A DNA stretch of 32,705 nt from Methanobacteriota archaeon (GCA_005878955.1 VBMI01000052.1:1-32705); one strand, 5' to 3'. Shown: positions 18,594 to 28,869, numbered from the stretch's first letter. Notes: generated by a model not told the origin, from the sequence alone. Made by a program: numbers and translations.

Positions 18594-18985
18594 TCGGGCA
18601 ACCGGCGGATCAGGTCAAACACACGGTTCTCCAGGTCGAGCCGGATCCCGCGGAGCTGGGCCTCCGTCTTCCCCGGCGAACCGGGGACCGGCCAGTCCTC
18701 GCTCTTCCCGGCGGCTCCCGCGGGACAGCGGTCGAGGCACCCGAACGTCACCACCCGCCAGGCCTTCTGGATCATCTCCGGAGTGACCTGCTCCGGATGT
18801 CTCTTCTTCACCCGCAGGCCGATCTCCTCCAAGAGGGTGTTCGCGATCGGGTTGATCGCCTTGCCCACCGCGTCCACGCCCGCGCTCGCCGCCCGCCATC
18901 CCGGCGGGGCGTGCGCGTTGAACAGCGCCTCCGACATGATGCTGCGGAACGAGTTCTCCACGCACACGAACAGGATCGTGCGCAC
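18590..18985 (-). CDS. Low-molecular-weight phosphotyrosine phosphatase / arsenate reductase (ArsC-like)
   Basis: ILFVCVENSFRSIMSEA (CX5R P-loop); ATGA overlap with the downstream peptidase gene; TATA-like GCTTATCCG. Confidence 0.85.
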   Translation of the reverse strand: MRTILFVCVENSFRSIMSEALFNAHAPPGWRAASAGVDAVGKAINPIANTLLEEIGLRVKKRHPEQVTPEMIQKAWRVVTFGCLDRCPAGAAGKSEDWPVPGSPGKTEAQLRGIRLDLENRVFDLIRRLPE

Positions 18986-19089
18986 GGCGACCGCAACGCA
19001 CCTCCGCGGATAAGCCCGCCGCCGGGAAATCCCCGGGAGTCCGCACCAGGAGAATCTCCCCCATACCCTCAAATAACGCCCTCGAAATC

Positions 19090-19815
19090 GTGCGCCGCGT
19101 GAAGGCGATCGAGGCGAGGGGCCTCACGAAGCGCTACGAGGGCGTCACGGCGCTCGACGACGTGGACCTCTCGATCGACGCGGGGGAGTTCTTCGGGCTC
19201 GTCGGACCGAACGGTGCGGGGAAGACGACGCTCCTGCGGATCCTCACGGGACAGCTCGCCCCGACGCACGGGACGGCCCGCGTCCTCGGCATCGACCCCG
19301 CGCGGGAGCCCCTGCGTGTGAAGGCCGCGATTGGCATCGTCCCCGAGGTCGAATCCCCGCCGTCGTACCTCACGGCCGCGGAGTACCTGTATTTCGTCGG
19401 CCGCGTGCGCGATGTCCCCAGACTCCAGGACGCGATCGACCGATGGATCGGCTTCTTCGACCTCGACGAGGCCCGCGGGACGATCTGCCGGGACCTCTCG
19501 AAGGGGACCCGCCAGAAGCTCATGCTCGCGGCCGCCTTCCTCCACGCGCCCGACCTCCTGTTCCTCGACGAGCCGTTCATCAACCTCGACCCGATCCACC
19601 AGCGGCGGCTGAAGGACTTCCTCCTCGAGTACGGGGCCGCGGGGCATACGGTCTTCATGTGCTCCCACCTCCTCGAGATCGCCGAGAAGCTCTGTGACCA
19701 CGTCGCGGTCCTCGACCGCGGCCGGGTGATCGCGCAGGGGTCCGTCGCCGCGGTGCGGCGGGACGAGAAGGACCTCGAGACCGCGTTCCTGAGGCTCGTC
19801 GGGGAGCGGCGATGA
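19090..19815 (+). CDS. ABC transporter ATPase
   Basis: GPNGAGKTTLL, LSKGTRQKL, LLFLDEP; GTG start. Confidence 0.95.
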   Translation: MRRVKAIEARGLTKRYEGVTALDDVDLSIDAGEFFGLVGPNGAGKTTLLRILTGQLAPTHGTARVLGIDPAREPLRVKAAIGIVPEVESPPSYLTAAEYLYFVGRVRDVPRLQDAIDRWIGFFDLDEARGTICRDLSKGTRQKLMLAAAFLHAPDLLFLDEPFINLDPIHQRRLKDFLLEYGAAGHTVFMCSHLLEIAEKLCDHVAVLDRGRVIAQGSVAAVRRDEKDLETAFLRLVGERR

Positions 19816-21275
19816 GCTACCTGCTCAAGCTCATGCTGACCGAAGAGTACCGGATGCACGCGCGGTACTCCAGCCGCCGGATGTTCCTCGCGTTCCCCGC
19901 GTTCGTGGGCCTGTTCTCCTTCGCAATCGGCGCGACGTCCGCGCGGCTCCTCGAGGTCACACCCCTCGGGCAGGCGGTGCTGATGCTCCACGTCTCCGCG
20001 TTCCTGTACGGGCTCGGGGTCGGCGCGTTCGGGTTCCTGGGCGCGCAATACCTGGAGCGGAGGCACGGGGACCGGAACTACATCGTCGCGATGCCCGCCC
20101 TCCTCCCCATGTCCTTCCGCCGCACGTTCCTCGGGATGTACCTGCGCGACGCAATCTTCTACGTGGCCCTCGTCCTCGTGCCCATGGCCCTCGGCCTCGT
20201 GGCGAGCGTCCCCCTGACCGGGTTCCGGATCACGAGCATCGGCTTCCTGTTCCTCGCCGCCCTCCTCTCCTTCCTCCTTGGAATGAGCCTGAGCTTCTTC
20301 GTATCCACATTGTACATGCGCAGCCGCATTGCATTCGCCGGAGCCGTGGCGGTGATCTGCGGCGCGTTCGCCGCCCATGGGCTCTTCCGGCTCGTCCCGA
20401 TCGAAACCCTCCTTCCGGGGCTCGCGATGCACTACGCCCTCCCGCCCTTCGCCCCTCCTGGAGGCGCGGCGCTCATCGCGGGGCTGGCGGGCCTGGGACT
20501 CATCGCGGCGTGCGTCGCAGGCGCCCTCGTCCTGGTCCCGGACCAGTACGAACCGCGGTCGAAGCCGGAAGGCGAGGAACTCCCGGGCGTGGACGCCCGC
20601 CTCGGCATCGCGAGGGGCTACCGCATCCTCCTCGCCAAGGAGTTCGTGGACCTGAAGCGGAGCGGCACCGTCGCCAAGATGTTCTTCTCCTTCGTCACCC
20701 CGCTGATCTTCCTGAGCTTCACCGCATGGTTCGTGCGGACCGGCCTGCGGGCCCCCGTCGGGTTCAACTCCGTGTTCTACGGCGGGATGGTCGGGTTCTT
20801 CGGGGTCCTCCTGTACAACTGGCTGAACAGCGTCGACTCCATGGACTACTACGCGACCCTGCCCGTCGGCGTCCCGACGGTGATCCGGACGAAGCTCCTC
20901 GCGTTCCTCGTCCTCACGACGGGGATCAGCACCGCGTTCGTCGTCGGGGTGAGCGCCCTGAACGGCGACGTCCGCCTGCTGTGGCTCGCCCTCCCGGTGA
21001 TGTTCGTCACGTCCGTGTACATGGTCGTAATGACGGCGTACCTCACGGGCTTGCGAACGAACTCGTTCCTCTTCGACCCCGCTATCCTCGCGCAGTTCAG
21101 CGTCCTGGCGGTGCTCCCCGACCTCGGGCTGACAATCCTCTCCTTCACCGTGGACCGCGACCCCGTGTTCACCGTGGCCGGGATCTCGCTCGTCCTCGCC
21201 GCGCTCGCGATCGCGACCCTGTTCCTGTACCGAGGCCTCGACCGGAAGTGGGCGGGGTCGTCGTTCACGGAGTGA
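19812..21275 (+). CDS. ABC-2-type transporter permease
   Basis: ATGA overlap with ATPase; many TM segments. Confidence 0.82.
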   Translation: MSYLLKLMLTEEYRMHARYSSRRMFLAFPAFVGLFSFAIGATSARLLEVTPLGQAVLMLHVSAFLYGLGVGAFGFLGAQYLERRHGDRNYIVAMPALLPMSFRRTFLGMYLRDAIFYVALVLVPMALGLVASVPLTGFRITSIGFLFLAALLSFLLGMSLSFFVSTLYMRSRIAFAGAVAVICGAFAAHGLFRLVPIETLLPGLAMHYALPPFAPPGGAALIAGLAGLGLIAACVAGALVLVPDQYEPRSKPEGEELPGVDARLGIARGYRILLAKEFVDLKRSGTVAKMFFSFVTPLIFLSFTAWFVRTGLRAPVGFNSVFYGGMVGFFGVLLYNWLNSVDSMDYYATLPVGVPTVIRTKLLAFLVLTTGISTAFVVGVSALNGDVRLLWLALPVMFVTSVYMVVMTAYLTGLRTNSFLFDPAILAQFSVLAVLPDLGLTILSFTVDRDPVFTVAGISLVLAALAIATLFLYRGLDRKWAGSSFTE

Positions 21276-21871
21276 GGGCGGTGGGAGAGCAGGTGCCCCC
21301 GCCCCATCTGTTCCGTCGGCTGTTCCACCTCGCCTCCCCCGTGTTCCTCCTGTATTACTGGATTCCCCGGGACCTGGGGAACCCCGCGACCGGGCTCACG
21401 CGGGAGGCCCTCCTCGTCCTCGCCGTGGGGACGGTGCTGGCAGTCGATATCGGCCGGCTCGCCCTCCGGATCCCCGTCTTCGGACTGCGGAAGTACGAGG
21501 CGGGGCGGATGTCCGCATACGCGTGGGGGACAATCGGGCTCGGTCTCGCGCTGGCCTTCTTCCCCCCGCCGCTCGTCATCCCCGTCTTCTGCGGGATGGC
21601 CTGGGTCGACCCGCTGGCCGCGTGGTCGCGGAAGACGGGGCGCTACCCGTGGGTCCCCGCGCCGGCCTACGCGCTCACCGTCGCCTTCCTGCTCGCGGCG
21701 ATCGGCGGATTCGACCCGCTCGAGATCCTCGCGCTCACCGCGATCGCGACGCCCGTCGCGCTGCTCGCGGAGTACCCCGACATCCGCGTCGTGGACGACG
21801 ACTTCACGATGACGATCGTCCCGCTCCTCGCGCTGACGCCGCTCCTCTATCCGATCACGGCGCTACTTTAG
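21272..21871 (+). CDS. Dolichol/phytol kinase-like or CTP-transferase-like integral membrane protein
   Basis: GTGA overlap with permease; LFRRLFHLASP N-terminus, many TM helices, YPWV...LLAEYPDIRVVDDDFTMTIVPLLA. Confidence 0.6.
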   Translation: MRAVGEQVPPPHLFRRLFHLASPVFLLYYWIPRDLGNPATGLTREALLVLAVGTVLAVDIGRLALRIPVFGLRKYEAGRMSAYAWGTIGLGLALAFFPPPLVIPVFCGMAWVDPLAAWSRKTGRYPWVPAPAYALTVAFLLAAIGGFDPLEILALTAIATPVALLAEYPDIRVVDDDFTMTIVPLLALTPLLYPITALL

Positions 21872-22060
21872 GACCTCGAGGCGGCCGTACCGGCCGGCGC
21901 TCACCTGGAGGTTCCCTCGCCACTCCCGCACCCACCCGTTCGAGATCCGAACGCGGTCGTTCGCCTGGACCCGCTCGATCTCCTGGACGTCGCCCTTCGA
22001 CGTGACCGTCAGCTCGATCGCCTCGACCTTGCTCTCGGGCCGGAGGTCCTTGACCTTCAT
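21863..22060 (-). CDS. OB-fold (RPA-related) ssDNA-binding-like protein, internally shortened
   Basis: MKVKDLRP.SKVEAIELTVTSKGDV and DRVRISNGWVREWRGNLQVSAGRYGRLEVLK ends resemble small archaeal OB-fold proteins; TATA-like GTTTATCAT about 30 nt upstream. Confidence 0.75.
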   Translation of the reverse strand: MKVKDLRPESKVEAIELTVTSKGDVQEIERVQANDRVRISNGWVREWRGNLQVSAGRYGRLEVLK

Positions 22061-22158
22061 TCGCGGCTCGAAACCCGGAAATCATGATAAACGTTCCGCC
22101 GAGGGTGACGCGACCCTAGAGGTGTCCGCGGACCTTCCGGTCGGGCGCGGAGCCCACG

Positions 22159-22166
22159 TTTTATAT
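22159..22166 (+). promoter_or_regulatory. TATA-like element TTTTATAT
   Basis: About 35 nt upstream of the GTG at 22199. Confidence 0.6.
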
Positions 22167-22198
22167 CCCGGCGTGCGATGAACGGGCGGGGTGCACTC

Positions 22199-22510
22199 GT
22201 GCAGAACATCGAGAACATCTTCCAGCGGATCGACAACGAGTTCCGGGACCTCAAGCAGGCCGAGAACGCGAACGTGGATGAGATTCGCAAGATCATGAAC
22301 CGACAGGCGGAGGCGATCTCGTACCTCGTGACCCGCGTAAAGGACCTGGAGCAGCGGCTCGAGGTCGAGGAAGCATGGGACACGAACGTCGACGAGATCA
22401 TCAAACTCATGGCGCTCGACGACGCCAAGATCTGGAAGTTCCGGAAGCACAAGGAGATCTACGAGGAGATCGCGCGCAAGGGCGTCGCGGAGACCGCCGA
22501 GACCCTCTAA
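22199..22510 (+). CDS. Small conserved-looking coiled-coil protein
   Basis: VQNIENIFQRIDNEFRDLKQAENANVDEIRK...; GTG 22199 preferred because ATG 22178 lies too close to the TATA-like element. Confidence 0.7.
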   Translation: MQNIENIFQRIDNEFRDLKQAENANVDEIRKIMNRQAEAISYLVTRVKDLEQRLEVEEAWDTNVDEIIKLMALDDAKIWKFRKHKEIYEEIARKGVAETAETL

Positions 22511-22631
22511 TCCGCCGGAAACGGACCCCTTTCCTCTGGAGCCGGGCCCATGGCAGTCGATGCCGTGTCAATTTCTTTCAAGCGTTCAAATAATTATTTA
22601 GCGCGTCCCCCCCATACGGCGGTCGTCCGGA

Positions 22632-23129
22632 ATGAACAGAATCAAGGTCGTCAGCGAGCCTGCTGAACTCGTGCCCATCCTCCGGACGGTGGACACGCCC
22701 GTGAAGCGGGACGTCTTCAAAGAGGTCACGACGGACTGGCGGACCGCCAAGCAGATCGAGGAGAAGTTCGGCCCGGAGGGCGTCGAGGCGCTGAACTTCT
22801 TCGAGAAGATGAAGCTCGTCGAGACGAAATGGCAGACCTCCGCCCAGATGCAGCCGGAGAAGGCGTACCACGCGTTCTACTCGAGCTTCCACATCAACGC
22901 GACGGCCCCCGTCACGGAGATCTCCGACGTCCTCCACGCGGCGATGATGCAGGAGAAGGAGTACGCGAAAATCGAGAAGCAGATCTTCGAGATGGTGGGG
23001 GAGGAAGGCAAGTTCGCGGGGGACGTCGCCGAGAACCTGAAGGTGTCGCAGACGATGCTCAAGTCACTCGTGAAGCGGTCCTCCCGCCTCGACTTCCGGG
23101 GCCACCGGGTGATGCGCTTCGAGGAGTAG
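22632..23129 (+). CDS. Archaeal ArsR-family-like transcriptional regulator
   Basis: LRTVDTPVKRDVFKEVTTDWRTAKQIEEKFGPEGVEALNFFEKMKLVETKW HTH; AT-rich promoter (ttcaaataattattta) upstream. Confidence 0.8.
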   Translation: MNRIKVVSEPAELVPILRTVDTPVKRDVFKEVTTDWRTAKQIEEKFGPEGVEALNFFEKMKLVETKWQTSAQMQPEKAYHAFYSSFHINATAPVTEISDVLHAAMMQEKEYAKIEKQIFEMVGEEGKFAGDVAENLKVSQTMLKSLVKRSSRLDFRGHRVMRFEE

Positions 23130-23132
23130 CCG

Positions 23133-23669
23133 ATGGGCGCCCAGGGCGAATGGGAGGAGGTCGCCGAGGAGCCTGAGGAGGAGTACGAGGAGCCGGCCCC
23201 AGAGGAGGCCCCCGAGGCGGAGGTCGAGTACGCCGAGGAAGAACCGCCCCCCTCCCGGGAGCCGACGCGGGCCGTCGCACGCCCGGACAAGAGCGTCCTT
23301 GCGATGCTCTCCGGGCTCGGGTTCTTCGTCGCGGTCCTCCTGCTCATCTTCGGGGTCTGGAACCTCAGCGCCTCCGTCCCGGCCGGCGCGCCCGCGTTCA
23401 CCGCCCTCGTGATCGTGGGCCTCGTCCTCGCGATCGCGATCCCGTACCTGTGGATGCTGGACGACCTGCGGGTCCGTCCGCGGAGGCTGCGGCGGACCCA
23501 CGCGCGCTTCATGGCGGGCCCGCTGATCGGCATCCTCGCGATCGTCCTCTTCGCCCTCTTCAGCCTCGCGAACCAGGACTGGATTCTCGTCATCCTCGCG
23601 GTCGCGGTCGTCGCGATCACGCAGGCGTCCGTCGCGCTGTTCCTGTACTCGATGTTGTGGGAAGAGTAG
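23133..23669 (+). CDS. Membrane protein with acidic disordered N-terminus and about four TM helices
   Basis: EEVAEEPEEEYEEPAPEEAPEAEVEYAEEEP tail followed by TM helices. Confidence 0.7.
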   Translation: MGAQGEWEEVAEEPEEEYEEPAPEEAPEAEVEYAEEEPPPSREPTRAVARPDKSVLAMLSGLGFFVAVLLLIFGVWNLSASVPAGAPAFTALVIVGLVLAIAIPYLWMLDDLRVRPRRLRRTHARFMAGPLIGILAIVLFALFSLANQDWILVILAVAVVAITQASVALFLYSMLWEE

Positions 23670-23679
23670 GCGGGCCGCG

Positions 23680-24195
23680 ATGACGATCGCGGTGCTCCGG
23701 CTCGGCCACCGACCTGCCCGGGACAAGCGCGTCACGACGCACGTCGCCCTCGCCGCGCGGGCCTTCGGCGCGGACGCGATCCTCGTCTCCACGAAGGACG
23801 CGGGCCTCGAGCGCACGGTCCGGAACCTGACGGCGAAGTTCGGCGGGGGGTTCGAGGTCCGCACGGGGGTCCCGTGGCGGGAGACGATCAAGGGGTGGCC
23901 GGGCATCGTGGTCCACCTGACAATGTACGGCGAGGCCCTCGAGGAGGCGATCCCTCGGATCCCCCGGGACCGGGACCTCCTGATCGTCGTGGGCGCGGAG
24001 AAGGTCCCGCGGGCCGTCTACGACCTCGCGACCCTCAACGTGTCCGTCGGCAACCAGCCCCACTCCGAGGTTGCGGCCCTCGCGGTGTTCCTCGATCGCT
24101 GGCTCGGGGGAAAGGGATTGAAGCGGGCGTTCTCGGGGAAGGTCCGCGTGGTCCCGTCGAGGCGCGGAAAGGTCGTCGAGAACCTCAATCGCTAG
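23680..24195 (+). CDS. trm56: tRNA (cytidine-56) 2'-O-methyltransferase, Trm56
   Basis: VLRLGHRPARDKRVTTHVALAARAFGAD, HLTMYG, VVGAEKVPRAVYDLATLNVSVGNQPHSEVAALAVFLDR. Confidence 0.92.
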   Translation: MTIAVLRLGHRPARDKRVTTHVALAARAFGADAILVSTKDAGLERTVRNLTAKFGGGFEVRTGVPWRETIKGWPGIVVHLTMYGEALEEAIPRIPRDRDLLIVVGAEKVPRAVYDLATLNVSVGNQPHSEVAALAVFLDRWLGGKGLKRAFSGKVRVVPSRRGKVVENLNR

Positions 24196-24236
24196 CGACC
24201 GAAGCGGGGCGGCGAAGCCTTATCCTTCGTCCCCGA

Positions 24237-25208
24237 ATGCGTTTTCGGATGCCGCGGTTTCTGCCGCTCCTCGCGATCGCGTCCCTCCTGCTCCTCGCGG
24301 GCGGGGCGCGCGCGCCCCTCCCGAGCGCGATGGAGGCGCCCGCATGGTCCGCGGGGGACTACTGGGAGTACCGGTTCAACTCCACGTTCGAGGGGTCGGT
24401 GTTCCTGAACGGGACCCTCCGGGCCGACATCACGGGCCTGGAGAACCGGACCGTCCGCGGGATCGCCCAGGACGTCATCGTCGTGGGGACGGGCGGGACG
24501 GGCAGCCTTGAGGGGACCTTCGAGACGCCCTCGGGGAACGTCTCCGCGACGGGCGTGTGGAACCTGACGGGGGAAGAGCTGTTCGCGGAGGCCTCCCGCA
24601 AGATCGTGAAGACGCTCGTCCGGATCTCCGCGTCGGGCCATGTGGACATCCTGAACGTGCCGTTCACCCTCCTGTGGACGAACTCCACCTCGAGCCGCGT
24701 CGTCGCGGACGACTGGCGGTACCCGGTCCCCGTCGGATTCTCGGGGGCGGTGACGCTGAACTCCTCGATGGCGGAGGACGTGTTCCTCGAGTTCGATTCG
24801 AACCCGCCGCTGATCCTGAACTCGACCTTGGAGGCGGAGATTACGATCGCTGTTTCGCTGACCTCGATGTCGAACGCGACGGTCCCCGCAGGCGCCTTCG
24901 AGACGTACCTTGTCCAAGAGGCCTGGCCGGACGGAGGGCACGAGATGTTCGAGTACGCGCCCGCAGCGGGCAACAACGCGCGCACGCGGACGTTCAACTC
25001 GACGGGCGCCGAGGTGACCCGTACGGAGCTCGTCTCGTACCGGTATCGAGCCGCCGAGCCCTCCGCGGACCCCCGGGTCGTGTGGGTCGCCGTAGCGGGA
25101 ATCGCGGTGGCCGTCGCCGCGGCCATCGCCCTCGGGGTGCTCCTCGCGCGCCGCCGGCGACGGGAGCGAGCGTACACGCCCCCGAGCCTGCGGGACCCGC
25201 CTACATGA
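24237..25208 (+). CDS. Secreted/cell-surface protein with C-terminal TM anchor
   Basis: Signal peptide, many N-x-S/T sequons, C-terminal TM plus RRRRR; TATA-like CTTATCC at about 24217. Confidence 0.75.
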   Translation: MRFRMPRFLPLLAIASLLLLAGGARAPLPSAMEAPAWSAGDYWEYRFNSTFEGSVFLNGTLRADITGLENRTVRGIAQDVIVVGTGGTGSLEGTFETPSGNVSATGVWNLTGEELFAEASRKIVKTLVRISASGHVDILNVPFTLLWTNSTSSRVVADDWRYPVPVGFSGAVTLNSSMAEDVFLEFDSNPPLILNSTLEAEITIAVSLTSMSNATVPAGAFETYLVQEAWPDGGHEMFEYAPAAGNNARTRTFNSTGAEVTRTELVSYRYRAAEPSADPRVVWVAVAGIAVAVAAAIALGVLLARRRRRERAYTPPSLRDPPT

Positions 25209-25629
25209 GATCCTTCAGGCGCACAGGGGACTCCGGGAGCTTCTCCTTCAGGAGGTGGCGGGTCGTCTTCGGGGGGAAGAGGTCACCCTTCACGCCGTGG
25301 GCCACGACCTCCGCCTTCGTCACCCGCGCCACAATCGCGCCGGGCCACGTCGTCAGCGCGATCTCTTCGGATGCGTAGTCCACGACGTACGCGGGGATCC
25401 TCCGGCACCCGAGCCGACGCAGCGCCTCGTACCGGTGGTGGCCGTCGAGGATCACGTGGTGCTCCCGCTCCACGAGCACGGGCAGCTTCAGCACCCCGTC
25501 CCGCCGGATCTCCTCGGTGAGCTGCGCCAGGAGCTCGTCCCGGGTGCGCTCGTGGGGCCTCAGGACGTCGATCTCCAGGACCTCGAGGACCACCCGCACC
25601 CGTAGCTCCTCCGCCCCGACCCCGGGCAT
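25201..25629 (-). CDS. ParB-like domain protein, SerK (free serine kinase)-like
   Basis: VILDGHHRYEALRRLGCRRIPAYVVDY and C-terminal FPPKTTRH. Confidence 0.72.
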   Translation of the reverse strand: MPGVGAEELRVRVVLEVLEIDVLRPHERTRDELLAQLTEEIRRDGVLKLPVLVEREHHVILDGHHRYEALRRLGCRRIPAYVVDYASEEIALTTWPGAIVARVTKAEVVAHGVKGDLFPPKTTRHLLKEKLPESPVRLKDLM

Positions 25630-25672
25630 CGATCGCCGGGATGGCCCGCGGGGGAATAAAACCGTCTCGTCC

Positions 25673-26020
25673 CTATCGTTCGGATACCGCGGCGGGGACG
25701 GCGGGGGCGGCCTTCTTGAGGGAGACCCGCTTCGGGAAGTACCGGAGAATCACGATGTCCCCGACGCTTTGGATCCAGCGGTACGGGACGGAGACCGCGC
25801 GGCCGCCCTCCACCAGGAGGGGGTTCGTCTCCCCGACGAAGACCCCGTCGACGGCACCGTTCTCTACGTCCACGACCAGATTGTTCACGTTCCCCAGGAA
25901 AACGCCCGTGTTCGTGTACACCTGGAGTCCGATGATCTCAGAAATCTCTTCGAGCGTGCGAACACCATCCCTTGCGTCGCGTATTCGACAACGGCGATAT
26001 GAAATCTTCGGTGATTCCAT
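25673..26020 (-). CDS. PRC-barrel domain protein
   Basis: EISEIIGLQVYTNTGVFLGNVNNLVVDVENGAVDGVFV...SVPYRWIQSVGDIVILR. Start uncertain. Confidence 0.8.
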   Translation of the reverse strand: MESPKISYRRCRIRDARDGVRTLEEISEIIGLQVYTNTGVFLGNVNNLVVDVENGAVDGVFVGETNPLLVEGGRAVSVPYRWIQSVGDIVILRYFPKRVSLKKAAPAVPAAVSER

Positions 26021-26053
26021 GACGCGGCGTTAGTTTCATCCCGTGGACCCGCC

Positions 26054-26647
26054 ATGAGGGCACCGATGGCCCAACCCGCACCCCCTCCGGGGGTCCCGCC
26101 CCCGGGGCCTCCGGTCGCGCCGCCTCCCTATCCGCCCACCTATCCGCCGCCGTACTACTATCCCCCGCCCCCGCCGAAGTCCACGAACGTCGTGCTCATC
26201 ATCGTCGTCGTCATCATCGTCGTCGTGGCGATCACGGTCATCCTCTCAGCGGTCCTCTACTTCATGGTGTCCGGGCTCCTCACCGACGGGGGCGGCAACC
26301 GCCCCGTCGTGGCCCTTGCCCCGCCGAACTTCTCGGGCAACACCGCCGTCCTCGTCGTCGCCGGCGTCAGCAGCCCCGCGAAGCCGTTCACGGACTTCTC
26401 CGCCACCCTGATCGTCAACGCGACCCTGGGCACGAGGCAACCGGTGACGTCGAACTTCACGATCACCGTCGCCGGCGACCCGTACCCGGTCACGTTCTCG
26501 GACATCGACGGGAACGGTCTGTTGAGCCTCAACGACGAGTTCACGATCGCGCACGCGGGGGGCTTCCCACCCGGCACGGACTACACGTTCGAACTCCTCT
26601 GGACGGACCTCTCGCCCGTCGCGTTCCGGAGCTGGACGACGCCCTAA
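26054..26647 (+). CDS. Type IV pilin-like single-TM protein with Pro/Tyr-rich N-terminus
   Basis: PPPYPPTYPPPYYYPPPPPKSTN then VVLIIVVVIIVVVAITVILSAVLYF, surface domain with DIDGNGLLSLNDEF. Confidence 0.65.
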   Translation: MRAPMAQPAPPPGVPPPGPPVAPPPYPPTYPPPYYYPPPPPKSTNVVLIIVVVIIVVVAITVILSAVLYFMVSGLLTDGGGNRPVVALAPPNFSGNTAVLVVAGVSSPAKPFTDFSATLIVNATLGTRQPVTSNFTITVAGDPYPVTFSDIDGNGLLSLNDEFTIAHAGGFPPGTDYTFELLWTDLSPVAFRSWTTP

Positions 26648-26656
26648 GGGCGGCCC

Positions 26657-28318
<1,662 letters not shown>

Positions 28319-28455
28319 CGTGACCTGCATCGAGGGGGCCCGGAGTATAAAACAGAATTGTCAACCGTCTGCGGGTTGAGAACTACTCCGATGAACTCCG
28401 GGTGAAATCGCCCACGGCGCGACGGCATGCGACCTCATCCATCGGGAAATAAAGT

Positions 28456-28484
28456 AGGCAAGTCGAGGGGATCTCGACCTGCCT
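28456..28484 (-). terminator. Hairpin downstream of the HTH gene (AGGCAGGUCGAG-AUCCC-CUCGACUUGCCU)
   Basis: 12-bp stem with one G-U pair on the minus strand, 20 nt past the stop codon, followed by ACTTTATTTC. Confidence 0.55.
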
Positions 28485-28503
28485 GTGGGTTGTGGAGGAG
28501 GGG

Positions 28504-28869
28504 TTATAGGTAGTTCGTCTGGGCGGGCTCCTCGACCTCGACGGCCTTCCAGTCGCCGCCGAAGTCCCGCGTCACGCCGGTCGCGAGTTGGAACCGAACG
28601 CGCAGCTTCCCGTTCTCGAAGAAGATGTACGCGTTCTTGAGCTGGGACATGTAGAGGGAGATCCGCTTGCCCTTCTGCGTGAGCGCCCGCTCCGTGCACC
28701 GGACGAGGCCCGCCTTCTCGAGGGCGTGGATGCGGCGGTAGCACGCGGCGATCGGGATGCCGTACTCGCGGCTCAGGTCGATCGCGGACCGGGGCCGCTT
28801 GAACGTTGCGACGAGGATCTTGGCCGAGTACTCATCGGTCACAAGTCTCGACGCTTCAAGGGGATCCAT
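28504..28869 (-). CDS. Winged-helix (ArsR-like) transcriptional regulator
   Basis: AKILVATFKRPRSAIDLSREYGIPIAACYRRIHALEKAGLVRC. Confidence 0.8.
   Translation of the reverse strand: MDPLEASRLVTDEYSAKILVATFKRPRSAIDLSREYGIPIAACYRRIHALEKAGLVRCTERALTQKGKRISLYMSQLKNAYIFFENGKLRVRFQLATGVTRDFGGDWKAVEVEEPAQTNYL

Noticed and set aside
25201-25629. ParB chromosome-partition protein
   Set aside because: Short, no HTH, no parA neighbour, and the C-terminal FPPKTTRH fits SerK-like proteins better.
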